From positions 21,178,001-21,242,000 of the forward strand of contig NC_059508.1 in the NCBI RefSeq assembly GCF_914767665.1: a stretch of 64,000 bases of DNA, given 5' to 3'. Below are positions 47,829 to 57,917 of the stretch, piece by piece; position 1 is the first letter of the stretch, and the number at the start of each line of letters is the position of its first letter. A program made the translations under genes and the position numbers. This stretch comes from Harmonia axyridis. Its lineage: Eukaryota > Arthropoda > Insecta > Coleoptera > Coccinellidae. The notes under the pieces were generated by a model, which saw only the letters and a list, made by a program, of their open reading frames with translations, made no database searches and was not told where the DNA came from.

Positions 47829-48868
47829 ATTTAGTGTCAACAGCAAAACGTTTTTTGCTACATAGAAGAACAACATTGCTAAACGATCCACGAATCGATG
47901 CAATTTGTTACAATTGTGCTGGTTTAACCAGGCCGTATGCCATTGATTGAAATAAATGATAGTCATGTCTCTCGTTGTATTGCGACCGTTTGTCTTTCAA
48001 TGCACTGCTCAAACGCATTAATTGCGTTTGATAAGGATCGGTTGTGATTGTTTCAGTCGGTTTGAACAACTCATAATACACTTCGCCGAGATGGTGCCAC
48101 CAAATACTGAGCATGACCTTGGAACCGTGAATATTCGGTTTGGCCGTCGACGTGGAAGCATGGCCTGGATATCCCCATGATTTTCTGCGCTTGGGATCAT
48201 CGTAATGAATCCATTTTTCGTATCTAGTCACAATGTGATGCAGAAATCCCTTCCGTCTTTGCCTTGCAAGCAGCTGTTCACAAGCAAACAAACGCCGTTC
48301 AACATCTCTCGGCTTCAACTTCTACGGCACCCAATTTACTTGTTTCTGAATCATTCTCATTTCTTTCAGGCGTTTTGAAATGGCTTGTTGCGTGACTCCC
48401 AATGATACTGCCAATTCTTCTTGAGTTTGACACGAGTCTTGATCAAGTAATTCCTCCAATTTTGCATTTTTGAAAACCTCCTCTCTTCCAAACCATGCTG
48501 GTCTTCGACGTCGAATTCTCCGTTCTTTAGGGGTTAAAACCACTCTCGGCACTTTTTTTCACTAATAGCGGCCTCGCAATAGGTATTTGAGAGTATTCGA
48601 TGAGCCTAAGCCGCGGATTTCTTCATATTCAAGCAGAAAATTAAAACCTCCCGCAAATGACGATAATTTGACATCTTCAATTGAGAATGACTTAATGACA
48701 CAAATCTACCTAATATTTCAATGATGTTATGTTTACAAATACCTTAGCTTATTTTATTATATCTATTTATTTCGACTACCACTTACCGCTACAGCCATAT
48801 ATTGCTAAACGGCGGAAGAAAAGTTGTACATCTAATATTTAGTGTCAACAACAAAACATTTTTTGCTA
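47829..48868 (-). mobile_element. Internally deleted mariner between two direct-oriented end repeats
   Basis: A 32-bp sequence, ATTTAGTGTCAACA-CAAAAC-TTTTTTGCTA with two variable sites, occurs at 47829-47860 and 48837-48868 in the same orientation. Its complement (TAGCAAAAAACGTTTTGCTG) resembles a mariner terminus. The right copy fits the outer end of the transposase remnant at 47908-48552; the left copy points the wrong way for a terminal inverted repeat. Confidence 0.5.
47908..48552 (-). pseudogene. mariner transposase with catalytic deletion
   Basis: Two adjoining readings on the - strand, 48552-48322 (RRRRPAWFGREEVFKNAKL, then TQEELAVSLGVTQQAISKRL, a helix-turn-helix) and 48318-47908 (KPRDVERRLFACEQLLARQ), together give the N-terminal two thirds of a mariner transposase; a small frame change separates them. 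The segment runs past IHYDDPKRRKSW into the KDKRSQYNERHD region and then jumps directly to YHLFQSMAYGL. This deletes the part that normally holds the second and third catalytic Asp and the PPYSPDLAPSD-type block. The first catalytic position (tGDEKW in the family) reads TRYEKW, so its Asp is also lost. Non-functional. Confidence 0.85.
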
Positions 48869-49549
48869 TTTTCACTAAACCTGTTTTTTCCGTGTAGAAA
48901 TCTCGGAAAGGCCTGATTCGAATCTTATCCGGTCTGGTATCTCGCGAATGGCACCATCGGACATCTAGGATAGTCCAGGGGGTCCCTTAATGATCTGGCC
49001 ATTGAGCTAGATGTCCGATTCAGTGGCACTGCACTCGCTAGAATTCCGCGACACACCCTTCGCGCTAAATTTATGAATATATGTTCAGCGCTGAAACTGA
49101 ATCGTTGATTTTTGATCAATTGTGTTGAGGAAGTTCGTTATATAGAATGAGCGTGGGCCTGCTCAGGATTTATCGTTTCCAGTTTTTCGAGACACTCATT
49201 ACCGATAGCGCGTAAAATATGGTCTATTAACAATAAATCCGACGAACAGTCCATCCTAACGTGATATGATAGGCATTCGGTTTCTGCCGTTTGCTTAGCG
49301 ATAGTACTGGTAATTACTTCGAATAAATTCGATGTAATTTAAACGAAAAATCTTTCTATTTGCAAGTCACGGGAAATGCTACTCGCGTTTGCTTAGAACA
49401 CTCCTTCTCACGGACTATGCGCTGGACATGATTCAAATGATATTATTTATTTGACTGTTGCATTATTAGGAATTACTTTTCATCATTCTAATGTGACTTA
49501 TTATTCATCAAGAGTAAACACGCCCATGATACTTTGTTGCGTTTGATTG
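48869..49549. other. Interval with a higher-complexity block
   Basis: 48890-49130 is of balanced composition and contains AGCTAGATGTCCGATTCAGT; the reverse strand carries a 64-codon reading with no family match. It may be part of an unrecognised repeat. The rest is AT-rich. Confidence 0.3.
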
Positions 49550-49751
49550 TGCCTAATTTATTTGCACTCGGCGAACCCTCGACCTATTTTGGAGAGGAAT
49601 TTTTATTAAATTATTTCTGTATGCTTATCCGCGTGGCCTGAGCTGTATGCTCACAGTATGTATGTAGATTGCGCGACATCTTTCCAGATTTTTTTTCCAG
49701 TAACCTCAGGAGTTCCGCAGGGCTCCATTCTCGGTCCATTACTATTTTTGA

Positions 49752-49756
<5 letters not shown>

Positions 49757-49826
<70 letters not shown>

Positions 49827-49956
49827 ACATCATTCGGCAGGTGGTCTATCCTCATTAGGACTCAGAGGATCTCGCCTTGGTGCTAGCACCCGGCGAATCT
49901 AATTGAACCCACGAGAGTGTGAAACAAAAAAAAAAAAATATATATATATATATATA
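49757..49956 (+). mobile_element. TA microsatellite with embedded retrotransposon 3' tail
   Basis: TA repeats at 49757-49824 are followed by AACATCATTCGGCAGGTGG and then the 63-bp segment also found at 32781. The tail continues GTGTGAAAC plus 12 or more A to about 49938, with TA repeats again at 49938-49956. The tail is thus flanked by TA repeats on both sides and sits inside the Jockey-like RT sequence. Consistent with insertion of a 5'-truncated element into a TA tract. Confidence 0.7.
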
Positions 49957-50080
49957 TCCACCTATTTTGATTGCGATGACACCCAAGTTCGTCTACCGTT
50001 TCATCCCTCTCTTGTTTTTCGTGCTATTGATCAGTTCAACGAAGATTTGTCAGCAATAATGTGCTATTGTCGGTCAAATA

Positions 50081-51662
50081 CACTGCTCAACAATTGATAG
50101 GGATCACTTACTTGTTCTAAATTTATTTCTGAAATATTCGCTCCAAGATTATAAATTTAGTCAGATATCAGAGTATTTTCAGTTGATAATATGGTTCACT
50201 TGAGAAAAGAATGAAAAAATGGAAAGTTGGAGAGAAAAAAAGACTTTATTAGGAACACTCAAAATTCTGTGTTTGAATAACATAAAAATTTTATGATGAA
50301 ACCACAAGAAGGCTGAAGTTTCGGTTAAGCTAGTACCTAGTTGGTCCCCCACGAGCTCGTCTCAAGCATTCTACCCTACAAGGCATACTTTCGATCAAAC
50401 GATTTATAAAATTTTGGGGCAAATTCGTCCAAATATCCCGTAAAGCGTTAGAAAGGTCCTCCAGGTTATTGATCGGTTGTTCTAAGGTTGACAATTGTCT
50501 AGACATCTCAGACCAGACATGTTCGATGCAATTCATGTCTGGAGAGCGAGCTGGCCAGTCCATCCTATCAATAGCATGAGATTCTAGCGCTTCATTAACC
50601 AGACGACTACGGTGTGGACGGGCATTATCGTCAATTAAAATGAAATTCTCGCCCACGGCAGCCGCAAACGGAACAATTATGGGTTCAATAATCATATCGT
50701 GATATCTCTGGCTGGTCATGGTAGTGTTCTGCAGAACAACCAACTCTGTGCGTTGGTTCAAACAAATGCCTCCCCATACACATATAGAACCTCCGCCAAA
50801 AGCTTTTGTGGGTACCATAAACTGTTCTGCATACCTTCGACCTCTTTCCCTCCAAGCAAGAATACGTCCATCGGAGTTGACTAAACGAAATCTAGACTCA
50901 TCCGTAAATAAACATCGGCTCCAATCTTCAAGTGTCCAATTGCGGTGCTCCTCAGCCCATTGCCGTCGATGAACCCGGTGTTCCCTATTCAAACGGGGAT
51001 GTTGTACCCTCCTACGTGCTCTCAAACCACAAACATGTAGTCGTCGTCTTACAGTCTGGTTCGAAATTAAAACTCCTGTTGCAACTCTCAGTGATCTATT
51101 GAGCCGCGACGCCGGGTAAGTGGGATTTCTCCTAGCATTGAGGATCAAAAGACGATCTTGAGCAGCTGTTGTACTGCGCTGCCGACCTCCCCCATGAACA
51201 TAAGCTACTGAGTCGTTTTGCATGAATCTATTCCAAGCCTGACTCACGACACTTTGCGAAACATGCAACCGCCGGGACACTTCTCGCTGGGACAAACCTT
51301 CCTGTATCCACCGTATGATTTGGTCCAGTTGCACAGGAGCCAAACGTCTTCTCGGCATGACTGATAAGCTGATATTGTTCTCATTTCTTCAATTATTGTC
51401 ACCTTATGTGTTTGAACGAGAGAAAAAAACATATTTAATAACAATACCACATTGCTTTTCACTCCACCTGTAACAGCCTACAGATAATAATCGATTTTGT
51501 GAACAAGAGCCGATGAAGTGAGGGAGACTTTGATATAATCAACTCAAAACATCTTACTTTTTCCTTAGAGAACATATAATGTACAGATATTCACGAGATA
51601 ACTTGAAAAAAATACAAATGAAGAGAAGTTCAAAAGTGATCCCTAGCAATTGTTGATCAGTT
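50081..51662 (-). mobile_element. Complete Tc1-like element
   Basis: Terminal inverted repeats of about 28 bp: the left starts CACTGCTCAACAATTGATAG then GGATCACTT; the complement of the right reads AACTGATCAACAATTGCTAG then GGATCACTT. TA dinucleotides flank both ends (50079-50080 and 51663-51664), the canonical Tc1/mariner target duplication. The length of 1.58 kb holds one intact transposase gene on the - strand. Host sequence on both sides is one RT gene, which fixes the insertion boundaries. Confidence 0.93.
50330..51358 (-). CDS. Tc1-like transposase, intact, DD34E
   Basis: 342 residues, the normal length for Tc1 family transposases, which bind the terminal repeats and perform cut-and-paste transposition at TA. 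N-terminal paired helix-turn-helix: residues about 10-60 (IIRWIQEGLSQREVSRRLHV, then SQSVVSQAWNRF) and about 65-125 (a GRQRSTTAAQDRLL linker, then RLHVCGLRARRRVQHPRLN). Catalytic domain: FTDESRF (first Asp), LIDDNARPH (second Asp), SPDMNCIEHVW (Glu), with 34 residues between second Asp and Glu. GGGSICVWGGI is the family glycine box. No stop or frameshift, unlike other transposases in the window, so this copy may still be active or is young. Confidence 0.93.
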   Translation of the reverse strand: MPRRRLAPVQLDQIIRWIQEGLSQREVSRRLHVSQSVVSQAWNRFMQNDSVAYVHGGGRQRSTTAAQDRLLILNARRNPTYPASRLNRSLRVATGVLISNQTVRRRLHVCGLRARRRVQHPRLNREHRVHRRQWAEEHRNWTLEDWSRCLFTDESRFRLVNSDGRILAWRERGRRYAEQFMVPTKAFGGGSICVWGGICLNQRTELVVLQNTTMTSQRYHDMIIEPIIVPFAAAVGENFILIDDNARPHRSRLVNEALESHAIDRMDWPARSPDMNCIEHVWSEMSRQLSTLEQPINNLEDLSNALRDIWTNLPQNFINRLIESMPCRVECLRRARGGPTRY

Positions 51663-52196
51663 TAATTTGAAAATGAATGTGAAAGAATGTTTCCACATAC
51701 CTTTCTTCGTCAGAACGCTTTCTGTTACAGTTGAAGTGTATACAGGTGGTGAGATAATTCCATCTTGTTGCAGGAACCTTGGCTTCATTCATGATTGTCA
51801 CCTAAGATATAAGAAACATATCTCATTGCTGTGAAGAGATATTTTCTTGCACTGCATCATTTACATCGGCAGATACATTTTTTGGACTTCTCCTTGCGAA
51901 AGTATCTCTGTGAGTCACTAGTATTGTCCAAATTAAACTATGGATTGACCATTTTTTATCCATGTCTGGTTGCTGTTGCGAGGTATAGATTGCAGCAGGT
52001 GCAAAAATCGAGCTGCAGGTTCATCTTTGGCTTGAAAAAATATGATAAGGGAATGAATAAGTGTTGGAATAAATCAACTTGCATGGCTCAAGGTTGAAAA
52101 TATTTTTCGGATTCAGATGACGATAACTATACAAAGAATTTTGAGTTCCGCTATTCCTCCATATTTGAGGGAGAAGTTAATTTTTAAGCGCGATGT

Positions 52197-52814
52197 TCAT
52201 GAAGTTGCCATTAGGCATGGATAAAGTCTTTCGTTGCCTAGATTCGGTTCAGCTATGAAATCTAGAACATTCTTTAAATAATCAATGATTAGATCCTTGT
52301 TGAAGACATTACAAGAACTCCATTCAAATTTTCTTGTCACTTTCATTAAATTTAAGGAAAGTATTAATCTATGAAGGTTCTGTGACTTCAATCTGGCAGT
52401 TCTAGTATCCGGGAGGTAAGATACAATTGGAAATAAGTTCGGGTAGAAATGAAATTTATCCCAAGATTTCTTGACTGCAACCTGTTTACGAATATGAGGT
52501 GGAATTTCATGTGTTAGAACTGGTAACCAATGTAAAGGTGTAGATCTAATAGTTCCACTGATAATTCTCATAGGAACTTTAAGCTGTGCATCAATTTCAT
52601 GAACGTGAGCACTATTGAACCAAATAGAACAACAGTATTCAGAAGCAGAAAAAACCAAGGCCAAAGATGCCGTACGAAGAGTACTGCCATCAGCACCCCA
52701 TGGAGAACCAGCGAATTCTCCAAGAATAATATGCCAGGACTTCAATTTCAAATGTAAATTTTCCAATAGGACCTTGAATTTCAAAGAAGAATCAAGAAAA
52801 TGATTGTCTTCCAA
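52197..52814 (-). pseudogene. Reverse transcriptase C-terminal fragment
   Basis: A 205-codon reading on the - strand with blocks typical of the region after the RT palm in Jockey/CR1-type LINEs of arthropods: SPWGADGSTLRTASLALVFS, SASEYCCSIWFNSAHVHEID, RIISGTIRSTPLHWLPVL and IPPHIRKQVAV. The start of the enzyme, including the YADD site, is missing, and the right flank is unrelated AT-rich DNA. It adjoins the + strand Jockey-like RT tail end to end, so two different LINEs meet here tail to tail. Confidence 0.8.
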
Positions 52815-53343
52815 GAGAACTATGTTTTAAACCATAAATATTCGGATGTTCTTTGTGAAGGATTTTAGATAAAACATGTGAGTGGATTGAACTGAAAAAA
52901 TTGGCTTTGAAATTTTGCGTAATTTTTGAATTAACATAAAATTGTGACGGAGCGTTCTCCAAGATGAACTTTGTTAAAAATAAATTTTGATCTCGACTAC
53001 CAATGATCAGGATTTAATGAGAATAGCTTGCACCGGAATATTTCGATTTCTTTTCGTTTCATTTATTAATTATTATTAATTGATATTATGAATTTTGGTT
53101 GTCAAACATATATTCATTTCAAACGGACCCCCAATTAAACTACTTGGTGATCCCTGTTCTATCATTTCGTCACTATATCTGACTATTTTTGTCTCTATGA
53201 TTAGTTTCGACTACACAAATTCTATTTTGTCTTTTCGGTCGACCGTGTACACGATAACGTCGAAGAAATATTAACTGCAAGGTTTGAATTAATATCCGAA
53301 ACTATAACGATTAGGGATTCGTGATGAATATATCTTTAGCCCA
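52815..53343. other. AT-rich interval, nothing recognised
   Basis: No gene or repeat boundary identified. Confidence 0.45.
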
Positions 53344-54922
53344 TGTACAGGGTGGGCAAATTTCGATGTTTTAGCACTACAACTTTTAAACCAGAGGTGA
53401 TAGACAAAATCTGATACCCACTTCTCGATCTCTTTTTCTGAGAAACTATCAAGGGTAGTATTCATTTTTGGCCACCTTCTTTTGTTTTCGAGTTATAAGC
53501 GAAAATTGGAAAAATGGCGATATCGAAAAACATTCATATCTCCGTTGATATTGATGATAGAGCTCTAAAATTTAAACATTATACAGGCACTTTTTTACGT
53601 AGAATCCAGTGGCGTACTCGACTTTTCAAAAGGGTTTTTAAATACGAAGCTATGACCAAAAGTTATGTTTTTTTAAATGGAAACACTATATTTCTGTGAC
53701 ATTTTTTGAAAGCTTAATTTTTCCTGATTTCAAAAATATATAACATCGTATAGTTTGTATCAATATAAATAATGGAAAATGGTCAAAAACTTTTCTCACC
53801 TAAGTGTCTCAATATTTCTATGGTTTCAAATGTTGATGAGCACAGAAAAATTTAGCATTGTATCATTGCCACAGTCTCCTTCTATTAGTTTCTTCATTTC
53901 TATGCTTTTTACTCAATTTCTCACAGAATAATGGACTGCTATCATAGAGATTCGAGCTTTGACTGTCAAATCATCAATTCATATCATTTGAAATCAAATC
54001 AGCGCTACGAGTATCATTGTTTCGAAATACTTGTATATTTTTCTATTTCAAAATGAATTATGGAGATAACGAAAAGTTCAATATGCTCGAATGTTACATT
54101 AGGTGCAATTATAATGAGGATGCAGCATCACATCACTATTTGAATAGTTTTCCAGAAAGAAATCAACCGCTCAAGTCAATATTCGAACGTATTCATTCTA
54201 GAGACCTATAGAAATAATTTATCAATGCATTCATCTCATTACAACTATCTCGATTGAAACAGTCGATGATGTGGATCTTTTCATTATTTTCGAAACCATT
54301 TTGGAATGAAAAATTTATAAAATATATCTAAATCCGAATTTTGTCGAAATTAGTAAAAATCATATAAATAATCAGATTGACGGAAGGATACTGCTCTTGT
54401 TATAAGAAGCTATATTTTTCTGTACTCATAAACATTTGAAACCATAGAAATATTGAGACACTTAGGTGAGAAAAGTTTTTGACCATTTTCCATTATTTAT
54501 ATTGATACAAACTATACGATGTTATATATTTTTGAAATCAGGAAAAATTAAGCTTTCGAAAAATGTCACAGAAATATAGTGTTCCCATTTGAAAAAAACA
54601 TAACTTTGGGTCATAGCTTCGTAATTAAAAACCCTTTTGAAAAGTCGAGTACGCCACTGGATTCTACGTAAAAAAGTGCCTGTATAATGTTTAAATTTCA
54701 GAGCTCTATCATCAATATCAACGGAGATATGAATGTTTTTCGATATCGCCATTTTTCCAATTTTCGCTTATAATTCGAAAACAAAAGAAGGTGGCCAAAA
54801 ATGAATACTACCCTTGATAGTTTCTCAGAAAAAGAGATCGAGAAGTGGGTATCAGATTTTGTCTATCACCTCTGGTTTAAAAGTTGTAGTGCTAAAACAT
54901 CGAAATTTGCCCACCCTGTACA
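53344..54922. mobile_element. Foldback element (family C)
   Basis: Arms 53344-53852 and 54413-54922 (about 510 bp each) are near-perfect inverted copies. The outer end reads TGTACAGGGTGGGCAAATTT on both sides. The arms encode the same chance peptide on opposite strands (MAISKNIHISVDIDDRALKF), explained by the inversion. The 560-bp loop holds a short helix-turn-helix-like ORF at 54053-54211. No catalytic transposase domain. Confidence 0.92.
54053..54211 (+). CDS. Helix-turn-helix (DUF4817-like) mini-ORF in foldback C loop
   Basis: A 52-residue reading beginning MNYGDNEKFNMLECYI, then CNYNEDAASHHYLNSFPERN and QPLKSIFERI. The arrangement (aromatic near the start, EKF, a Tyr, an Asn, A---Y---FPER--P, then a hydrophobic helix) fits DUF4817-type transposase N-terminal domains. 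It stops before any catalytic region. An upstream in-frame ATG at 54017 would add 12 residues. It is the best preserved of the three loop ORFs. Confidence 0.5.
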   Translation: MNYGDNEKFNMLECYIRCNYNEDAASHHYLNSFPERNQPLKSIFERIHSRDL

Positions 54923-55118
54923 TATTTCAAATTCTAACCTTAATTAATGAATATAACATTTTTTATCAACCCGAATCATTACGGCGTAGCAAGTAACATT
55001 GATAACACTTTGAAAATCATTTTGTTCCTAATCCTTTCACTTGTTTCGGTGTTTTCGGTAAAAATTCACTATTATTCTACTTGATTCATCAACATATTTA
55101 TCTTCAAAAGTGATACAT

Positions 55119-56034
55119 GTACCGGGTTTTTCACAATAATTTGACCTCCCCTTCAACTTTGTTACTAAAAGAGGTACAGAAAAATGTTTTCTACAAAAGT
55201 TTCACGAAATCGACTAATGTTTTGTAAAATGATTTCAAAAAATGAAATATATACAGAGTGGGTAACATATTTTTTCAAATGGAACACCCTGTATATTTTT
55301 CTATATTTGACTAGCTCTCTTTTCCCTGATTTCGAATATATAACATATGTTTGGCCTATCTCTCTTATTCTGAGTACCACAGAGTTTCAAATTTTAAGAA
55401 CCACTTTGCAAGCTAAGTAATCAGTTGTCAAGTGAAAGGCTGCGATAATTCAAAATGGCCTTTTTTGAGTAATCTCGTTGGCAACGATAAAAAAAATATT
55501 CATCGAATATGCACTACACAGAAGCGGAAAAATTTGAAATATTTTCACTTTATGTGAAGAACATAAAAAATAAGAAAGCTACAAGAAGAGAATATATGCA
55601 GTTTCATCCAAATCATCGAATTCTAATTTAAAGCGAAAAACGTATGTCATATCGTTGCCAAAGAGATAACTCAAAGAAGGGCATTTTGAGTTATCGCAGC
55701 CCACCATTTGAAAACTGAATAGTGAACATGCTAGGTGGTTCTTAAAATTTGAAACTGTGTGGTACTCAGAATAAGAGAGATAGGCCAAACATATGTTATA
55801 TTTTCGAAATCAGGCGAAAAAGAGCTAGTCAAATATAGAAAATATACAGGGTTTTCCATTTGAAAAAATGATGTTGTAATCAATATACTGCCCACTTTGT
55901 ATATATTTCAATTTCCGGAATCATTTTATAAAACACTAGTCGATTTCGTGAAACTTTTGTAGAAAACATTTTTCTGTACCTCTTTTAGTAACAAAGTTGA
56001 AGGGGGGGTCAAATTATGGTGAAAAACGCCGTAC
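55119..56034. mobile_element. Foldback element (family B, two-armed copy)
   Basis: Arms 55119-55488 and 55651-56034 are inverted copies with moderate divergence; outer ends are GTACCGGGTTTTTCACAATA on the left and its near complement at the right. Internal phrases such as GGCCTATCTCTCTTATTCTG and ATATAACATATGTTTGGCC mark the arms. A single-arm relative lies at 1755-2208. The 160-bp loop holds a 40-codon helix-turn-helix-like ORF. Confidence 0.9.
55509..55631 (+). CDS. Helix-turn-helix (DUF4817-like) mini-ORF in foldback B loop
   Basis: A 40-residue reading, MHYTEAEKFEIFSLYVKNI followed by KNKKATRREYMQFHPNHR and ILI. It lines up with the foldback C loop ORF position by position at M-Y, EKF, Y, N, A, Y and F-P--R. 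It fills most of the loop between the arms and ends before the second inverted arm. Too short for other similarity; functional status unknown. Confidence 0.4.
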   Translation: MHYTEAEKFEIFSLYVKNIKNKKATRREYMQFHPNHRILI

Positions 56035-57917
56035 TTCGAAGCTCCTGTAACTTTTCAATACTTTTCTTGTAAACAGATTCGTTTTTGCTTTCGAAATATG
56101 CTTTAACCTCCACTTTTTCATTAGAGACATAAGAGTAAAATGTTTTTCCCTTGAGCATTCATGTGAGGTTAGCCATTACTAGTGGCCAGATCTGGAGAAT
56201 AATCAGGGCATTCAGGTTAGCAATTCATTCCATTGCATTGATTTCATCGATTTGTAACAAGGAGTCTTGGTGAAAGAGAATTTTTTTTCTTTTGTATTCG
56301 GGGACGTTTTTTCTTTCATCACTCAAGATCACGTAATATTCACTATTGATGGTTTTAACTTTGTCAAGATAATAAATACATAATATACTGTGTACGTCCC
56401 AATATACGGATGCCAACTGTACTTTAGGACTGGAACTAACTGAGTGACGTGGTATATTTTTTCTCGAACGATGCGAAAGATTCATCTTGATAAACAAAAA
56501 CTACTTAGTGAGTTTCTATGTTTATTTTCGTTGTTCCATTAATGTTTTTTTAAATTGCTACCGATCGCATTCATTCACAATGTTACAAATCGGTCTAGAG
56601 GCAAATTTGGAGAGAAATTTAATCGGGTATACGACATTGCAAAATCGGAGACATTACAAGTATATAGTGGAAGCTTTTTTCTACGGATGAAAGGGAAATA
56701 AACCTGTTATTTAAGTGAGCCATGACAGTAGCGATATAAATTGGTCTCTTAATGTACACATGGCTGCAGTAATTAAGATTCTTAATTTCGACATAAAAGT
56801 AACACATAACATATAAAATGAACAGAAAGAATAAATATATAATCTTAATCGAACGAGGCTGTTCGTAAGAAGGAATTTCTACTCGAATGTTGAGCATATT
56901 GAATATCCTAAATTGGTGGTATTAGGTGGGTCATTCCGATTTTGTTAATTATTATTATCTGTTCTCGAAGAGTATCATCTCTCAACGGTACAAGTTGAAT
57001 TCATGCATGACTTAATCGGGCATTCCATATCTCATCGAGATATACAAGGAGGCTGATTGAAATGGACCAGGATTTTTCTGATTTTTGTCGGTTATCAGTA
57101 GTTTTTGATATATGTTATTTTCTTACCTCTATAATATAATAATATATGTCATTGAAGCATTGAAGCGATAATTCTGTAGTATTAATACTTAATTCTCAAC
57201 ACCGTGATTTTTAATAGGAATGACACAATTCAAAAAAGTCCACTGTGTACTTTTTTTGACAATTATTATGTCATTTATGTTCAGTAGGTTTTGTATTTTA
57301 ATCAAGCAATATACACGCAACAACAACGTTTAGAAATTTGGTTTTATAAAACTAAGTGCTCATTTGTAAATACTGACAGAAATTGATGAAGAATTCTTGG
57401 ACGACATTATTCAGTTAATCGATTTACTATTAGTCGTAGTAGATATAGACAAATATGAGAGTGAATTTTCTTTACACGGAAAAAGAGTATCAGTACCAAT
57501 TGGTACCATTGACAAACTTGCCTACAATACGACATATAGTGAGTCAGTTAACTTAATTATTGCGTCCATGATTTCATCTCAAATTTATCCCAATATGCAC
57601 AGATGAGCATTGATTTTGACAATTTAACAATTTCTGAACGTTGTTGGAAGTGTGATACATGATTGTATCACATAACCTACTGAGCACAACTGACATAAGA
57701 AATGTCAAAAATGATACACAGTGCTCTATTATAACCATTTCACATCTTATCATAGGAATGATACAATTTGAAAATTGAAAAACCATTTATTAATAATATT
57801 CTCAAGCAAATATTTTCAAAAGAAGTAGATAAATAGATACATTATACAGGACACTTTTCAAAATAGATTGTTAAAGAAATGTTTCATTAGAATGAATCGT
57901 AGGGTATTTGATTAATA
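56035..57917. other. AT-rich interval, nothing recognised
   Basis: Short readings (for example 57397-57606) show no family match. The phrase AATGACACAATTC/AATGATACAATTT recurs at 57220 and 57766 and may mark an old repeat. Confidence 0.35.

Larger units (their letters stand above)
49550..52225 (+). pseudogene. Jockey-like non-LTR reverse transcriptase, split by two insertions
   Basis: Pieces in order: a decayed upstream part from about 49550; FFPVTSGVPQGSILGPLLFL (RT motif 4) ending at the TA tract near 49756; CDDTQVRLPFHPSL and IDQFNEDLSAIMCYC (the YADD region, first residues changed) at about 49966-50077; then, beyond the Tc1 element, NLKMNVKECF and LGFIHDCHLRYKKHI from 51665; then CESLVLSKLNYGLTIFYPCL and CRFIFGLKKYD at 51831-52097; and in another frame PPYLREKLIFKRDVHEVAIR to about 52215. 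Removing the Tc1 and one TA restores the reading frame exactly at SN/NLK. About 15 residues between the first two pieces are lost at the TA insertion. Several stops; dead. Confidence 0.85.

Noticed and set aside
53514..54752. Apparently conserved protein MAISKNIHISVDIDDRALKF found on both strands
   Set aside because: The two copies lie in the inverted arms of one foldback element; identity reflects DNA duplication, not protein conservation.
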